Part shown: in pieces, positions 27,527 through 36,975 of the stretch
Numbering within the stretch: position 1 is the first letter of the stretch
How the letters are laid out: every line of letters begins with the position of its first letter
Assembly (NCBI RefSeq): GCF_005771405.1
Contig: NZ_VAUA01000001.1
Span: 496,001 to 560,000, forward strand
Length of the DNA stretch: 64,000 nucleotides
Direction: 5' to 3'
Source: Parasedimentitalea maritima
GTDB taxonomy: Bacteria > Pseudomonadota > Alphaproteobacteria > Rhodobacterales > Rhodobacteraceae
Translations under genes and position numbers: made by a program
Notes under the pieces: generated by a model
Told to the model about the DNA's origin: nothing
The model's database searches: none
The model's input: only the letters and a program-made list of their open reading frames with translations

Positions 27527-29332
27527 ATGGCGTCTTACGAATATGAAACCCATGACTATGATGTAGTAGTGGTTGGCGCCGGCGGCGCTGGGCTACGTGC
27601 GACACTGGGCATGGCAGAGCAAGGTCTGCGCACCGCTTGTGTGACCAAAGTTTTCCCAACACGTTCGCACACTGTTGCAGCACAGGGGGGCATTGCGGCC
27701 TCGTTGTCGAACATGGGCCCGGACAACTGGCAGTGGCATATGTATGACACCGTCAAGGGATCGGACTGGCTGGGTGACACCGACGCGATGGAATACCTAG
27801 CGCGTGAAGCCCCTAAGGCGGTTTACGAGCTGGAGCATTACGGCGTGCCGTTCTCGCGGACCGAAGAAGGCAAGATCTATCAGCGCCCATTTGGTGGCCA
27901 TACCACTGAATTTGGTGAAGGCCCTGCGGTGCAGCGGACGTGTGCAGCTGCTGACCGGACCGGTCACGCGATCCTGCACACGCTGTATGGTCAGTCTCTG
28001 AAGAATAACGCTGAATTCTACGTCGAGTATTTCGCCATCGACCTGATCATGTCTGAAGATGGACAGTGTCAGGGCGTTGTCTGCTGGAAGCTGGACGACG
28101 GCACCATGCATGTGTTCAACGCCAAGATGGTGGTTCTGGCCACTGGTGGTTATGGACGCGCCTACTTCTCGGCCACGTCTGCCCACACCTGTACCGGTGA
28201 TGGTGGCGGCATGGTGGCCCGTGCGGGTCTGGCGCTGCAGGATATGGAATTTGTTCAGTTCCACCCAACCGGCATCTATGGATCAGGCTGTTTGATCACC
28301 GAGGGAGCGCGCGGCGAGGGTGGATACCTCACCAACTCCGAAGGCGAAAGGTTCATGGAGCGCTATGCGCCCCAGTATAAAGACCTTGCCCCACGCGATT
28401 ACGTATCGCGGTCGATGACCATGGAAATTCGTGAAGGACGCGGTGTTGGCGCCGAGGGTGATCACATTCACCTGAACCTGTCACACTTGCCACAAGAAGC
28501 TTTGGCAGAACGTCTGCCGGGTATCTCCGAGTCGGCCAAGATCTTTGCTGGTGTCGACGTCACCAAGGAACCGATCCCGGTGATCCCGACGGTGCATTAT
28601 AACATGGGTGGTATTCCAACCAACTATTGGGGTGAGGTCATGAACCCCACCGCTGAGGATACCAACGCTGTTGTGCCGGGCTTGATGGCCGTAGGTGAAG
28701 CGGGCTGTGCCTCGGTGCACGGTGCCAACCGTCTTGGTTCGAACTCGCTGATCGACTTGGTTGTGTTTGGCCGTGCCTCGGCCATTCGGGCCGGTAAAGT
28801 GGTGGATGCGGATGCGCCGAACCCAGTGCTGAACCAAGCTTCGGTTGATGCCGCGTTTGATCGCTTTGATGCGCTGCGCCATGCCAAGGGGAATGTCGCC
28901 ACCGCAGAGCTGCGTCTTGAAATGCAGAAAACCATGCAATCTGATGCTGCTGTTTTCCGGACTTCGAAAACCCTGACCGAAGGCGTCGAAAAGATGACCG
29001 CTATTGCGGGTAAACTTGATGACTTGAAAGTCACAGACCGGTCGCTGGTTTGGAACTCGGATCTGATGGAAACGCTGGAGCTGACCAACCTGATGCCGAA
29101 CGCCTTGGCCACCATCCATGGTGCCGAAGCCCGTAAGGAAAGCCGTGGTGCGCATGCGCATGAAGATTATTCCACACGGGACGACGAAAACTGGCGGGTC
29201 CACACCATCAGCCGGGTTGATGGGACCAAAGTTGATCTAAGTCCACGTCCAGTTGTTGTTGATCCGCTGACCACAGAAGAACAGGGCGGCATCAGCCTGA
29301 AGAAAATCGCGCCAAAGGCTCGGACATTCTGA
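27527..29332 (+). CDS. sdhA: Succinate dehydrogenase flavoprotein subunit
   Basis: 601 residues; oxidises succinate to fumarate with covalently bound FAD. The dinucleotide motif GAGGAG (17-22) and the FAD-linking His48 in '[10 protein letters not shown]' are present, as are the substrate-loop '[21 protein letters not shown]' and the C-terminal '[13 protein letters not shown]'. Length is normal. Its TGA stop shares a base with the ATG of the next gene, a translational coupling to a lipoprotein gene rather than directly to sdhB. Confidence 0.97.
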   Translation: MASYEYETHDYDVVVVGAGGAGLRATLGMAEQGLRTACVTKVFPTRSHTVAAQGGIAASLSNMGPDNWQWHMYDTVKGSDWLGDTDAMEYLAREAPKAVYELEHYGVPFSRTEEGKIYQRPFGGHTTEFGEGPAVQRTCAAADRTGHAILHTLYGQSLKNNAEFYVEYFAIDLIMSEDGQCQGVVCWKLDDGTMHVFNAKMVVLATGGYGRAYFSATSAHTCTGDGGGMVARAGLALQDMEFVQFHPTGIYGSGCLITEGARGEGGYLTNSEGERFMERYAPQYKDLAPRDYVSRSMTMEIREGRGVGAEGDHIHLNLSHLPQEALAERLPGISESAKIFAGVDVTKEPIPVIPTVHYNMGGIPTNYWGEVMNPTAEDTNAVVPGLMAVGEAGCASVHGANRLGSNSLIDLVVFGRASAIRAGKVVDADAPNPVLNQASVDAAFDRFDALRHAKGNVATAELRLEMQKTMQSDAAVFRTSKTLTEGVEKMTAIAGKLDDLKVTDRSLVWNSDLMETLELTNLMPNALATIHGAEARKESRGAHAHEDYSTRDDENWRVHTISRVDGTKVDLSPRPVVVDPLTTEEQGGISLKKIAPKARTF

Positions 29333-29835
29333 TGAGTTTCGCGGCAGTCCGTATAGTTTCTTTGACGGTTGCTGCCGCGACGCTGACCGCCTGTTCGGCT
29401 GGTCGGGGGCCAGATTATGCCCTGAGCTGCACGTTTGAGGTCAATCCTCCTGGGCAATATGAATACCCAGCGGGAGTAGTGGCTCCGGTTGTGACACCCG
29501 GGATTGGGGGAACAGCCGAAGGTGCCGCTTCTATGAATGCCTGCATTCAGCGAATGGCTTCAACCTCAGGATATGCAACAAGCAATCGGGGCCGCGCTAC
29601 AGTTGAAGCAGAATCCGTCTCGGGCGGAAATTACACTGTTTCTACCTACACCTACGGTAGTCCACCGGCGGCAGCGGCAGGTCCGCGCGGAAAGCTACCT
29701 CTGCCCACACAATACCCCCTTATGCCCGGGGATACGCAACTTTGGGCCCAGTTGTCGGAGGCCCAACAGTTACGGGCAATCCAGTTCCTGCAGGGGGGCT
29801 CAACCATTCGATCCTCTCTTTCGGGGGATAACTGA
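29332..29835 (+). CDS. Hypothetical lipoprotein between sdhA and sdhB
   Basis: 167 residues with a lipoprotein signal ([21 protein letters not shown], lipobox LTAC with Cys near 21). The rest is Gly/Pro/Ser-rich and extended, with two further cysteines, and no known domain. The ATG overlaps the sdhA stop by 1 base (TGATG), and its own stop overlaps the next gene in the same way. Unknown function; presence in the sdh operon suggests envelope or complex II assembly but nothing proves it. Confidence 0.7.
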   Translation: MSFAAVRIVSLTVAAATLTACSAGRGPDYALSCTFEVNPPGQYEYPAGVVAPVVTPGIGGTAEGAASMNACIQRMASTSGYATSNRGRATVEAESVSGGNYTVSTYTYGSPPAAAAGPRGKLPLPTQYPLMPGDTQLWAQLSEAQQLRAIQFLQGGSTIRSSLSGDN

Positions 29836-30716
29836 TGGGAGCCCGGGCGATAGAACAACCCAACGAGTGGGCACGGCTGGGGTTTGCGCCAGGTCAGGCG
29901 CTGCGAATGTTTGGGATGCGCCGTTCGGGAAACCACGCGATTGCCAACTGGTTGCAACGGAATGCGACAACGGGGCGTGCTGTGTTCCTGAACAATTGCA
30001 AACCCGCTTCAGATCCGCTCAAGAGTTTTCGGGCCATTGAATTAGATGGTGAACTTGTTTCACACCAGATTGCACAAAAAGATCTGGCATCGGTTGCGGG
30101 AACAGCCGGGGATGGAGCAATGTTGTTGATTTCCTACGAGGATGTCACCTCTGCCGAGTTTGCACCTAAGCGCGCCGTATCGGGACCGTTCGATGAAACG
30201 CTTCTGTCTGGCGACGTGCTGATCTACCGCAGTTTTTTAAACTGGGCGGCGTCACTGCTGAAGAAGATGCAGGCCAACACGGGCTACAGCCTGCTGCGCC
30301 GAAATGCGATCCTCTTGCACTCCATCGATATCTATTCCGGCGTATTGCGACAGGTCGAGCAAGCTGAGACGCTGCAACATACCTGTATTTGCTATGACGA
30401 CTGGGTGCGAGACGAGAGCTATCGGGCTGCGATTTTGAACCAGCTGAATCTGCCTGTGCGAGACAATACGCTGGGCCGGGTGCAACGCTACGGCGGTGGT
30501 TCTTCCTTTCAGAAAGAAGCCGATAGTGTGGACAAGCTGCAGACCAGCCGACGTTGGCAGCAGATGGCCGAAGAACCAGAATTTGCCGCAGTGTTACAGC
30601 TGTCGGCTCATGACACAGCATTGACTGACCGACTGGAGCGGCTGTTTCCCCGTGATGCGGCGTTATTGGCGCGGATCGCTGGGGCGAATTCTCAATCTGA
30701 AAAGGTCGGGAAATGA
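29835..30716 (+). CDS. P-loop sulfotransferase-like protein between sdhA and sdhB
   Basis: 293 residues. 'FGMRRSGNHAIANWLQ' (about 25-40) matches the 5'-phosphosulfate-binding loop seen in sulfotransferase-fold P-loop proteins (RxGnhxi type), and 'DVLIYRSFLNWAASLLKKMQ' resembles the 3'-phosphate-binding region. The N-terminus may start at either side of the short run before it. Substrate is unknown. It overlaps its upstream neighbour by 1 base and its downstream ORF by 4 bases (ATGA). A sulfotransferase-like gene inside sdh is unexpected. Confidence 0.7.
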   Translation: MGARAIEQPNEWARLGFAPGQALRMFGMRRSGNHAIANWLQRNATTGRAVFLNNCKPASDPLKSFRAIELDGELVSHQIAQKDLASVAGTAGDGAMLLISYEDVTSAEFAPKRAVSGPFDETLLSGDVLIYRSFLNWAASLLKKMQANTGYSLLRRNAILLHSIDIYSGVLRQVEQAETLQHTCICYDDWVRDESYRAAILNQLNLPVRDNTLGRVQRYGGGSSFQKEADSVDKLQTSRRWQQMAEEPEFAAVLQLSAHDTALTDRLERLFPRDAALLARIAGANSQSEKVGK

Positions 30717-30895
30717 CTGTTTTGTGCCCAGACCGAAATGTGGTCACCAGCTCCGCATCTTTAAGAACAAAACCCACTTGCCATGGTGCAGGTGGAACTC
30801 ACTCGCTCGGCGTCGTCACAGATTTGGCGCCGGCATCCGACGAAATGAACTGCTGTCAGCAAGGTGCCGCAATGGCTCTGCTGGTGTGCGGCTAA
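30713..30895 (+). CDS. Possible small Cys-rich protein upstream of sdhB
   Basis: 60 residues, overlapping the sulfotransferase-like gene by 4 bases (ATGA) and ending 15 bases before sdhB. It has five cysteines and a short hydrophobic C-terminus (QGAAMALLVCG). No family is recognised. The coupling makes it plausible, but a competing frame (30652-30996) covers the same stretch, so it could be spurious. Confidence 0.4.
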   Translation: MTVLCPDRNVVTSSASLRTKPTCHGAGGTHSLGVVTDLAPASDEMNCCQQGAAMALLVCG

Positions 30896-30910
30896 GCAAG
30901 GAGACAGATC

Positions 30911-31690
30911 ATGGTCGAACTCGCACTCCCGAAGAATTCAAAAATCACTACGGGAAAGACCTGGCCGAAACCCAGCGGAAGCAACAACATTCGTAAATTC
31001 CAGATCTACCGCTGGTCTCCGGATGATGGTGCAAATCCACGGGTGGATACTTATTTCCTGGACATGGACACCTGTGGTCCGATGGTACTGGACGCGCTGA
31101 TCAAGATCAAAAATGAGATTGACCCCACGCTGACGTTCCGCCGGTCTTGCCGCGAGGGTATCTGTGGATCCTGTGCGATGAATATCGACGGTATCAACAC
31201 GCTGGCCTGCATTTACGGCATGGATGAGATCAAGGGGGATGTGAAAATCTATCCGCTGCCACATATGCCCGTGGTGCGTGACCTGATCCCGGATCTGACG
31301 CATTTTTATGCTCAGCACGCCAGCATCATGCCATGGTTGGAAACCAAGACTAACCGTCCTGCCAAGGAATGGAAGCAGACCATCGAAGACCGCAAGAAGC
31401 TGGATGGTCTGTATGAATGTGTGATGTGCGCCAGTTGCTCGACCTCTTGCCCATCTTACTGGTGGAATGGCGACCGCTACCTTGGGCCAGCCGCACTGCT
31501 GCATGCCTACCGCTGGATTATCGATAGTCGCGACGAAGCAACAGGTGAGCGGCTGGACGAGCTGGAAGATCCGTTCAAGCTGTACCGCTGTCACACCATC
31601 ATGAACTGTACTCAGACTTGCCCCAAAGGTTTGAACCCGGCAGAGGCCATCGCCAATATCAAAAAGATGATGCTGGAGCGCACGCTGTAA
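30911..31690 (+). CDS. sdhB: Succinate dehydrogenase iron-sulfur subunit
   Basis: 259 residues. Carries electrons from FAD to quinone through three Fe-S clusters: the 2Fe-2S ligands in 'CREGICGSC' with a further Cys in 'LACIYGM', the 4Fe-4S set '[11 protein letters not shown]', and the 3Fe-4S set '[11 protein letters not shown]'. Length is normal. AAGGAGA lies upstream of the ATG. It is the last sdh gene, followed by a strong terminator. Confidence 0.97.
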   Translation: MVELALPKNSKITTGKTWPKPSGSNNIRKFQIYRWSPDDGANPRVDTYFLDMDTCGPMVLDALIKIKNEIDPTLTFRRSCREGICGSCAMNIDGINTLACIYGMDEIKGDVKIYPLPHMPVVRDLIPDLTHFYAQHASIMPWLETKTNRPAKEWKQTIEDRKKLDGLYECVMCASCSTSCPSYWWNGDRYLGPAALLHAYRWIIDSRDEATGERLDELEDPFKLYRCHTIMNCTQTCPKGLNPAEAIANIKKMMLERTL

Positions 31691-31715
31691 CGCGTCCAAC
31701 CCATTCATGCACTGC

Positions 31716-31744
31716 AACGCCACCCTGAATTGGGTGGCGTTTTG
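31716..31744 (+). terminator. Rho-independent terminator of the sdh operon
   Basis: AACGCCACCC-TGAAT-TGGGTGGCGTT followed by TTGCATTTT, 25 bases after the sdhB stop. Confidence 0.9.
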
Positions 31745-31890
31745 CATTTTGCCTTCTCAACCTGGCCCAACAATAGATGCCATGCGGCATTTGCATAGCA
31801 ACACTGCGATAACATGTGATGTCACCAACGTTGGCTGCGCCTATCTTTTCTGCAAGCGCGAACGTCCTCTTATTACTCGGGAGACATCAG

Positions 31891-32058
31891 ATGCAGACAG
31901 TTAAACAGTTGCCCAGCAAACAGGCGCAAGAAGCGCTGAAGATTTTGGACGCGGCCTGGGCCTATTATACGCCTCAAGTGGAGCTGGTGCTGAGGTTGAA
32001 CCAGCCGAAAGACGACCGGCCGGAGAGTCCTTTTGTACCGTATTACACAGCGGCCTAA
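31891..32058 (+). CDS. Conserved small hypothetical protein (55 aa)
   Basis: MQTVKQLPSKQAQEALKIL..., a short, mainly helical protein ending 'PESPFVPYYTAA'. GGGAGA lies 5-10 bases upstream of the ATG at 31891, so I prefer this to the longer frame from 31816. No domain or function is recognised; a single gene. Confidence 0.65.
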   Translation: MQTVKQLPSKQAQEALKILDAAWAYYTPQVELVLRLNQPKDDRPESPFVPYYTAA

Positions 32059-32148
32059 GGTTAGAAAATCAGCGGTGTTGCGCGGGACTTGCAACATTCA
32101 GCGTAAATGCTGTTGTTCAGGTCTGAGATCACCCGCTAGATAGGCATC

Positions 32149-32346
32149 ATGCCCGTTCTATTACTTCTCTTGTTGGCTGGTGTGTTGGGCTACTTTGTGT
32201 GGCGCCACCAAACCTCGACGCTGACCCGCAATTGCCGGTGGCGTCAAGACAAGCGCGTGGGCGAATGGCGCTGCGCCTTTTGCGGAGCACGTGATCCTGG
32301 TGAGGACAGTCCCCGGGAATGCCTGCGTGACCAACAGAACAGCTAA
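32149..32346 (+). CDS. Small membrane protein with two CxxC-like cysteines
   Basis: 65 residues: an N-terminal hydrophobic helix (MPVLLLLLLAGVLGYFVW) and a short basic C-terminal part with cysteines in 'NCRWRQDKRVGEWRCAFCGARD' spaced like a small metal site. It is probably anchored in the inner membrane with the cysteines in the cytoplasm. No name is known. Confidence 0.6.
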   Translation: MPVLLLLLLAGVLGYFVWRHQTSTLTRNCRWRQDKRVGEWRCAFCGARDPGEDSPRECLRDQQNS

Positions 32347-32460
32347 AGCAACCTAACCAGTGATATTGACCGGTCATTGCCAATTGGTCGTTCTCCTCGC
32401 GGGTTTGTGAGGGAAGAGGCTGGCGCATACGTGTTAGGCAGCTCGAAATAGGAGCCTTTC

Positions 32461-34635
32461 ATGAAATCCATTATTGTTGCGCTATTTCTGCTGGCCAGTC
32501 CGGTGCTTGCACAGGACCGGGCCGCCAACCATCTTGTGGGTCAAACCTCGCCCTATCTGAAGCAACATCTGTACAACGTGGTGGATTGGTACCCCTGGGG
32601 ACCCGAAGCCCTGAACAAGGCCCGGACCGAGGGTAAGCCAATTTTCTTATCCATCGGCTATGCGTCGTGTCACTGGTGCCATGTGATGGAAGAGGAAAGT
32701 TTTGAAAACGATGAGATTGGCGCGTTTCTGAACGAGCATTTTGTGGCGATCAAAATCGACCGGGAAGAACGCCCTGATCTGGATGAACAGTTCATGCTGG
32801 TTACTCAGACCGTCACCGGTGGAGGTGGCTGGCCAAACTCGGTATTTCTGACCAGTGAGGCGCAGCCGTTCTATGGTGGTACCTACTATCCACCGGATAC
32901 CTTCCTTTCTATTTTACAACAGCTTAGCACCATGTGGCGCGATGATCGGCCTGACATCGAAGAGAACGCTACGGCGCTTGGGAATGTGGTCCGCGAGTAT
33001 TTGGGCCGCAAGGCGGCGGCGTATCCGCTGACGGCTGAGATAGCCGCGCAGCTGGCCCAACAATCTCTGGCAACTATGGATGACTTTAATGGTGGGTTTG
33101 GGGTGGCCCCTAAATTCCCGCAGGAAAGCAGCTTGCTGTTTTTGTTGGATCAGGCGGAACGGAGCTCTGATGCTGAGCTGTTGGAGGTGGTGCAGATAGC
33201 TGCTGTCGGGATGGTCAATGGTGGGCTGCACGACCAGGTTGGTGGAGGGTTTCACCGTTACGCGGTGGATAATGCATGGGCCGTGCCTCACTTTGAGAAG
33301 ATGTTGTATAATCAGGCGTTGATTGGCCGGGTGCTGCTGCGATTAGATAGCTTGCAGCCGAACCCAAGTTTTGCCCGGGCAGCACAACGAGCGTTTGATT
33401 ATGTGCTGCGAGATATGACCGCGCCGGATGGCGGTTTCTATGCGGCTGAGGATGCGGATTCCCTGACAACGACCGGCGAGCTGGAAGAGGGGGTATTCTA
33501 CGTCTGGACGCCCGCTCAGGTTCGCACCCATGCTGGGGCAGAGGCGGAGTTTTTAATCGACGCCTTAACCGTTGAAGAGGACGGTAACTTTGAAGGAGCC
33601 AGTACGCTGCAATTGAGTGGCGAAGAGGTGGATGTTGAGCGGCTGGATACAGGGCTTGAACTGCTGCGCCAAGCCCGCATGCTCCGACCCAAGCCCCGCC
33701 GGGATGATAAAATCCTGCTAAGCTGGAATGCGGAGATGATTGTCACATTGGTGCAGGCGGCGCGAGCCTTTGATCGACCTGAATATCTGACTGCGGCACA
33801 GTCGTCTGCGCGATTTATCCTGGCCAAAATGCGCAATGGCGAAGGCTATTACCGGGTGAATACCGGTGGTATCGCCAGTATCGACGCGCAATTGCCGGAC
33901 TATGCTGGATTTGGGCGAGCTTTGGTGGCTTTGGCCGATTCTGACCCGGCAGGCAATTGGCTGGCCGAGGCGGAGCGTATCGGGCATTATCTGGTAGAGC
34001 ATTTTCAGCAGAGCGATGGTCTGTTCCGAATGAATAGTGAGGCGCAGGGATTGGGCGACTATATCCAGCTGGATGATGGCGTGTTGCCGTCAGGGAGTGC
34101 GCAGGTACAGTTGCTGTTGAGCGCTTTGGCACGACGCAGTTCGGATGTGTTTTTTAGCCAACAAGCAGATGCGCTGACTGACATTCTATCGGGGCAGGCA
34201 CTAGCGGCACCAGTGCGACGGATAGCAGCGATAGCGGCCGTGGATGCACAAAACCGAGGGGATGTTGGACCCGTTCGTGCCGTCGCCAATGGTGCGGTGC
34301 TGGTTTCGACTGTGATTGACCGAGGTGAGGGGCTGCTAAACTTGAACATCGAGATAGCGGAAGGCTGGCATATCAATGCACATGAACCGCTGGAGGCCTA
34401 TTTCATTCCGACCACGCTGGAGGTCAATGGAACTGATATTGGATCAGATGCCTATCCTGATCCACTGATTACGACGCTGTCGTTTAACGAGGCATCGCCC
34501 TTGGCGCTCTATGAGGGCAGGATAGAGTTGAGCGTACCAATCAAAGTGGGCGCAAACGCAGTTACGCTAACACTGCAATCTTGTAGCGACGAGATATGCC
34601 TGGCCCCAGAGAGTCTGAGTTTTAGTTTTTGGTAG
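32461..34635 (+). CDS. Exported YyaL-type thioredoxin-domain protein with DsbD-like C-terminal domain
   Basis: 724 residues. A signal peptide (MKSIIVALFLLASPVLA, about 17) leads to a DUF255 / spermatogenesis-associated-20-like thioredoxin domain: 'NHLVGQTSPYLKQHLYNVVDWYPWG' and 'SIGYASCHWCHVMEEESFEN' with the CHWCH motif. The middle (about 200-560) is the (alpha/alpha)6-barrel-like part typical of YyaL ('GGLHDQVGGGFHRYAVD', 'PHFEKMLYNQALI', 'AEDADS'). The C-terminal 120 residues (LNLNIEIAEGWHINAHEPLEAYFIPT, ending in a CSDEIC pair) resemble the N-terminal domain of DsbD. The usual family member is cytoplasmic and lacks the last domain. A periplasmic thiol-handling role is inferred. Confidence 0.8.
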   Translation: MKSIIVALFLLASPVLAQDRAANHLVGQTSPYLKQHLYNVVDWYPWGPEALNKARTEGKPIFLSIGYASCHWCHVMEEESFENDEIGAFLNEHFVAIKIDREERPDLDEQFMLVTQTVTGGGGWPNSVFLTSEAQPFYGGTYYPPDTFLSILQQLSTMWRDDRPDIEENATALGNVVREYLGRKAAAYPLTAEIAAQLAQQSLATMDDFNGGFGVAPKFPQESSLLFLLDQAERSSDAELLEVVQIAAVGMVNGGLHDQVGGGFHRYAVDNAWAVPHFEKMLYNQALIGRVLLRLDSLQPNPSFARAAQRAFDYVLRDMTAPDGGFYAAEDADSLTTTGELEEGVFYVWTPAQVRTHAGAEAEFLIDALTVEEDGNFEGASTLQLSGEEVDVERLDTGLELLRQARMLRPKPRRDDKILLSWNAEMIVTLVQAARAFDRPEYLTAAQSSARFILAKMRNGEGYYRVNTGGIASIDAQLPDYAGFGRALVALADSDPAGNWLAEAERIGHYLVEHFQQSDGLFRMNSEAQGLGDYIQLDDGVLPSGSAQVQLLLSALARRSSDVFFSQQADALTDILSGQALAAPVRRIAAIAAVDAQNRGDVGPVRAVANGAVLVSTVIDRGEGLLNLNIEIAEGWHINAHEPLEAYFIPTTLEVNGTDIGSDAYPDPLITTLSFNEASPLALYEGRIELSVPIKVGANAVTLTLQSCSDEICLAPESLSFSFW

Positions 34636-34688
34636 CACCCGTCCAAATAAAACATTGATGGTGGATTGCTGATCTGCAGGCCCAGACG

Positions 34689-34766
34689 CTCCCGCCCGTC
34701 GTCTGACATTTAAATGCCTTCCTTCCGTTGGGCGTGGCGCCGCGTAAAACGCGGCGCCACGCCCAA
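34689..34766 (-). repeat. Palindromic intergenic repeat, family A copy 1
   Basis: TTGGGCGTGGCGCCGCGT-AAA-ACGCGGCGCCACGCCCAA at 34728-34766, 18-bp perfect arms, with a 39-base tail ending GGGCGGGAG when read on the minus strand. Copies with the same hairpin and tail lie at 48507-48585 and 59752-59819. It fills most of the gap between two genes. Confidence 0.85.
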
Positions 34767-34915
34767 TACTGCAAACGAACCGGAGATATCTGATTGGTGC
34801 GGACGCGAATGAAAGTGTTTGGTCCAGCGGGCGAAGAGTATTGCCGCTGATGCAATTGGGCTTGCACTGGGATGCATGACAGGTGTTGATGGGCGCGTAA
34901 GATGGAGCCTTTGAC

Positions 34916-35797
34916 ATGAATAAACCTGCCCCCCAAACTGCCAATTATAATTCTGCAGACGCTCCCGCGGATGCGTCTGCCCGCCGTGCCGTGCCGCCCG
35001 TCATTTGCTATCCCAATGACAGCCTGCCTGTGGCGGATTTAGAGACGTACCGCAAGGCACGAGGCACCGCAGTCAAAACGGGTGAGGTGCTGGTTCCAGC
35101 CCGCGACGCCGCGTGTTTTGAAGTGCCTGCTGGCCATTTTTTTCGCATTTCGTCTGTCGAAGGGCCCCAGGTTGGGGACTTGAACATGTGGAACAAAAAC
35201 GATCTGGCAGAGCGTTTCTATTCAGGCAAATCACGAGCCTTGCACGGTACCCACATCACCACAGGGGAGCGCATGTGGACCAGCTTCCCTTACCTGCGGC
35301 CAATGGCAACCATCATTCATGATACCTTGGGCTGGTATGGGATCGACGATTTTGGTGGTTCGGTGCACGATGTGATTGGGACGCGTTGCGATCCATACAC
35401 AGGAAACCTGTTGGCAGGGAACCAGTATCACTATTGCTGCCATTCCAACCTGACCCGAGCACTGGCTGACCATCTGGGTGTCTCTCTGGCAGAGGCGGAA
35501 CCACATGTGCACGATGTGCTGAATGTGTTCATGTGCACTGGTTTTACACGCGACACAGGACAGTATTTCATGAAGGCTTCGCCGGTTCGTCCCGGTGACT
35601 ATCTCGAGTTTTTTGCTGAGATCGACCTGTTGGGCGCGCTGAGCGCCTGTCCCGGTGGGGATTGCAGTTCTGAACACTCAAGCGATACTGCCAGCTGTCA
35701 TCCGCTTCTTGTCGAAATGTTTGCTCCGGAAGCAGGGACGTTAAAGGGTTGGACCAGCCCTCCGGTCAATCAATATGACGGCAATCACGGGCGTTAA
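34916..35797 (+). CDS. DUF1989 / urea carboxylase-associated family protein
   Basis: 293 residues. 'GHFFRISSVEGPQVGDLNMWNKNDLAERFYSGKSRALHGTHITTG' and 'GTRCDPYTGNLLAGNQYHYCCHSNLTRAL' are the DUF1989 pattern, seen in proteins linked to urea carboxylase / allophanate metabolism (UAAP types). No urea carboxylase gene is near, so the role here is open. The C-terminal part has several cysteines (ACPGGDCSS, SCHP) that could bind metal. Its end overlaps the convergent MarR gene by 4 bases. Confidence 0.85.
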   Translation: MNKPAPQTANYNSADAPADASARRAVPPVICYPNDSLPVADLETYRKARGTAVKTGEVLVPARDAACFEVPAGHFFRISSVEGPQVGDLNMWNKNDLAERFYSGKSRALHGTHITTGERMWTSFPYLRPMATIIHDTLGWYGIDDFGGSVHDVIGTRCDPYTGNLLAGNQYHYCCHSNLTRALADHLGVSLAEAEPHVHDVLNVFMCTGFTRDTGQYFMKASPVRPGDYLEFFAEIDLLGALSACPGGDCSSEHSSDTASCHPLLVEMFAPEAGTLKGWTSPPVNQYDGNHGR

Positions 35798-36225
35798 CCG
35801 GTACGACACAGCAGTTGCATCAGCTCTTGGACTTCATCCGGCGCAAGCTTTGCCTGAAAAAATTCGGTGATTATCGGTTGATAGATCTGCCACATGCGCT
35901 GTCGCAGCAGCAGTCCGCTGTCCGAAGGCACCAGCCGGAACCCACGTTTATCATCGGGGCAGGGGAGGCGGACCAATAGGTCCTGTTTCACCATCTGGCT
36001 GGTCAGCCGCGAAATGCCGTGTTGAGGCAAGAGCACGGCCTGTTCCAACTCGTAGGGTCGTAACCCAAGTGGCATTGCCTGCTCCAGTGCCCAAAGAACG
36101 TCGTATTGTTCAAGCGGGGGCAGGTTAGCGGAGTTCAAGGCGTTATCAATCGCAGTGCGGGCACGTTTTTGCGCGCGAAACAATGCGATCCAACTTGCTG
36201 TGGCGGGAGAATTGGGATTGGTCAT
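35794..36225 (-). CDS. MarR family transcriptional regulator
   Basis: 143 residues with a winged helix (LEQAMPLGLRPYELEQAVLLPQHGISRLTSQMVKQDLLVRLPCPDDKRGFRLV, about 47-100), typical MarR. The gene is divergent from a glutathione transferase gene. The 80 bases between their starts hold a repeated 12-bp element, probably its operator. Confidence 0.9.
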   Translation of the reverse strand: MTNPNSPATASWIALFRAQKRARTAIDNALNSANLPPLEQYDVLWALEQAMPLGLRPYELEQAVLLPQHGISRLTSQMVKQDLLVRLPCPDDKRGFRLVPSDSGLLLRQRMWQIYQPIITEFFQAKLAPDEVQELMQLLCRTG

Positions 36226-36233
36226 TTTTACTA

Positions 36234-36295
36234 TTTAGATGCAAGTGCATTGACATGCAAGGTGGTGGCGCCATATCGATGCAAGTGCATCTAAA
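36234..36295. promoter_or_regulatory. Repeated operator between marR-like and GST genes
   Basis: ATGCAAGTGCAT occurs at 36239-36250 and 36279-36290 (40 bases apart), and the outer ends TTTAGATGCA (36234-36243) and TGCATCTAAA (36286-36295) are perfect inverted repeats. A partial third ATGCAA is at 36255-36260. It lies between divergent start codons and is the likely MarR binding site. Confidence 0.75.
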
Positions 36296-36306
36296 TGGAG
36301 TGCCCA

Positions 36307-36975
36307 ATGACTGACTACCACCTGATCAGCCACGATCTTTGCCCCTATGTGCAGCGCGCCGTCATTGTGCTGACAGAAAAACAAATACCGCACCGTCGCA
36401 GCTATATTGACCTTGCCAACAAGCCTGAGTGGTTCCAGAGGATTTCTCCGCTGGGGCGTGTTCCACTTCTTCAAGCGGAGGGTCGCGTGCTCTTTGAAAG
36501 TCAGGTTATTGTCGAGTATCTGGACGAAGTCACCCCAGGTACGCTGCATCCCAGCGATCCACTGGACAAGGCACGACATCGCGCGTGGATCGAATTTGGT
36601 TCGGATGTTTTGAAAACAATTGGGACATTTTACAACGCGCCCGACCAGAATTCATTTGCTCAAGCGCGATCTGCGCTATCGACCAAATTGTCGCGGATTG
36701 AGGCAGAATTGGATGGCCCACTATTCCAAGGCGAACAATTCCATATGGTCGATGCGGTCTGGGGAACAATTTTTCGATACTTTGATACTTTTGATCTCAT
36801 TTTAGATCAGGAGATTCTGGCAGCATTCCCCACTTTGAAAGCCTGGCGGTTTGCGCTGACCAATCGCACCTCAATTAAAAATGCCGTGCCAGATGGGTAT
36901 CCGGCACGGCTAATGTCGTTTTTGGCGCGGCGCCCCGGTCCAATGGGAGAGCGGGCGCGCAGTGGGGTCAGCTAA
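36307..36975 (+). CDS. Glutathione S-transferase family protein
   Basis: 222 residues. The thioredoxin-fold N-terminal domain has '[22 protein letters not shown]' with a Cys-Pro active-site start (Cys12), then '[10 protein letters not shown]' (cis-Pro) and '[12 protein letters not shown]', the glutathione-binding serine motif; a helical C-terminal domain follows. The Cys active site suggests omega- or beta-like thiol transferase activity. ATG 36307 has GGAG 6 bases upstream, better than the in-frame ATG at 36295. Divergent from and probably controlled by the MarR regulator. It ends within the convergent deoD. Confidence 0.88.
   Translation: MTDYHLISHDLCPYVQRAVIVLTEKQIPHRRSYIDLANKPEWFQRISPLGRVPLLQAEGRVLFESQVIVEYLDEVTPGTLHPSDPLDKARHRAWIEFGSDVLKTIGTFYNAPDQNSFAQARSALSTKLSRIEAELDGPLFQGEQFHMVDAVWGTIFRYFDTFDLILDQEILAAFPTLKAWRFALTNRTSIKNAVPDGYPARLMSFLARRPGPMGERARSGVS

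Noticed and set aside
30652-30996. 114-residue frame across the end of the sulfotransferase-like gene into sdhB
   Set aside because: It overlaps sdhB and the coupled small ORF; basic and without motif.
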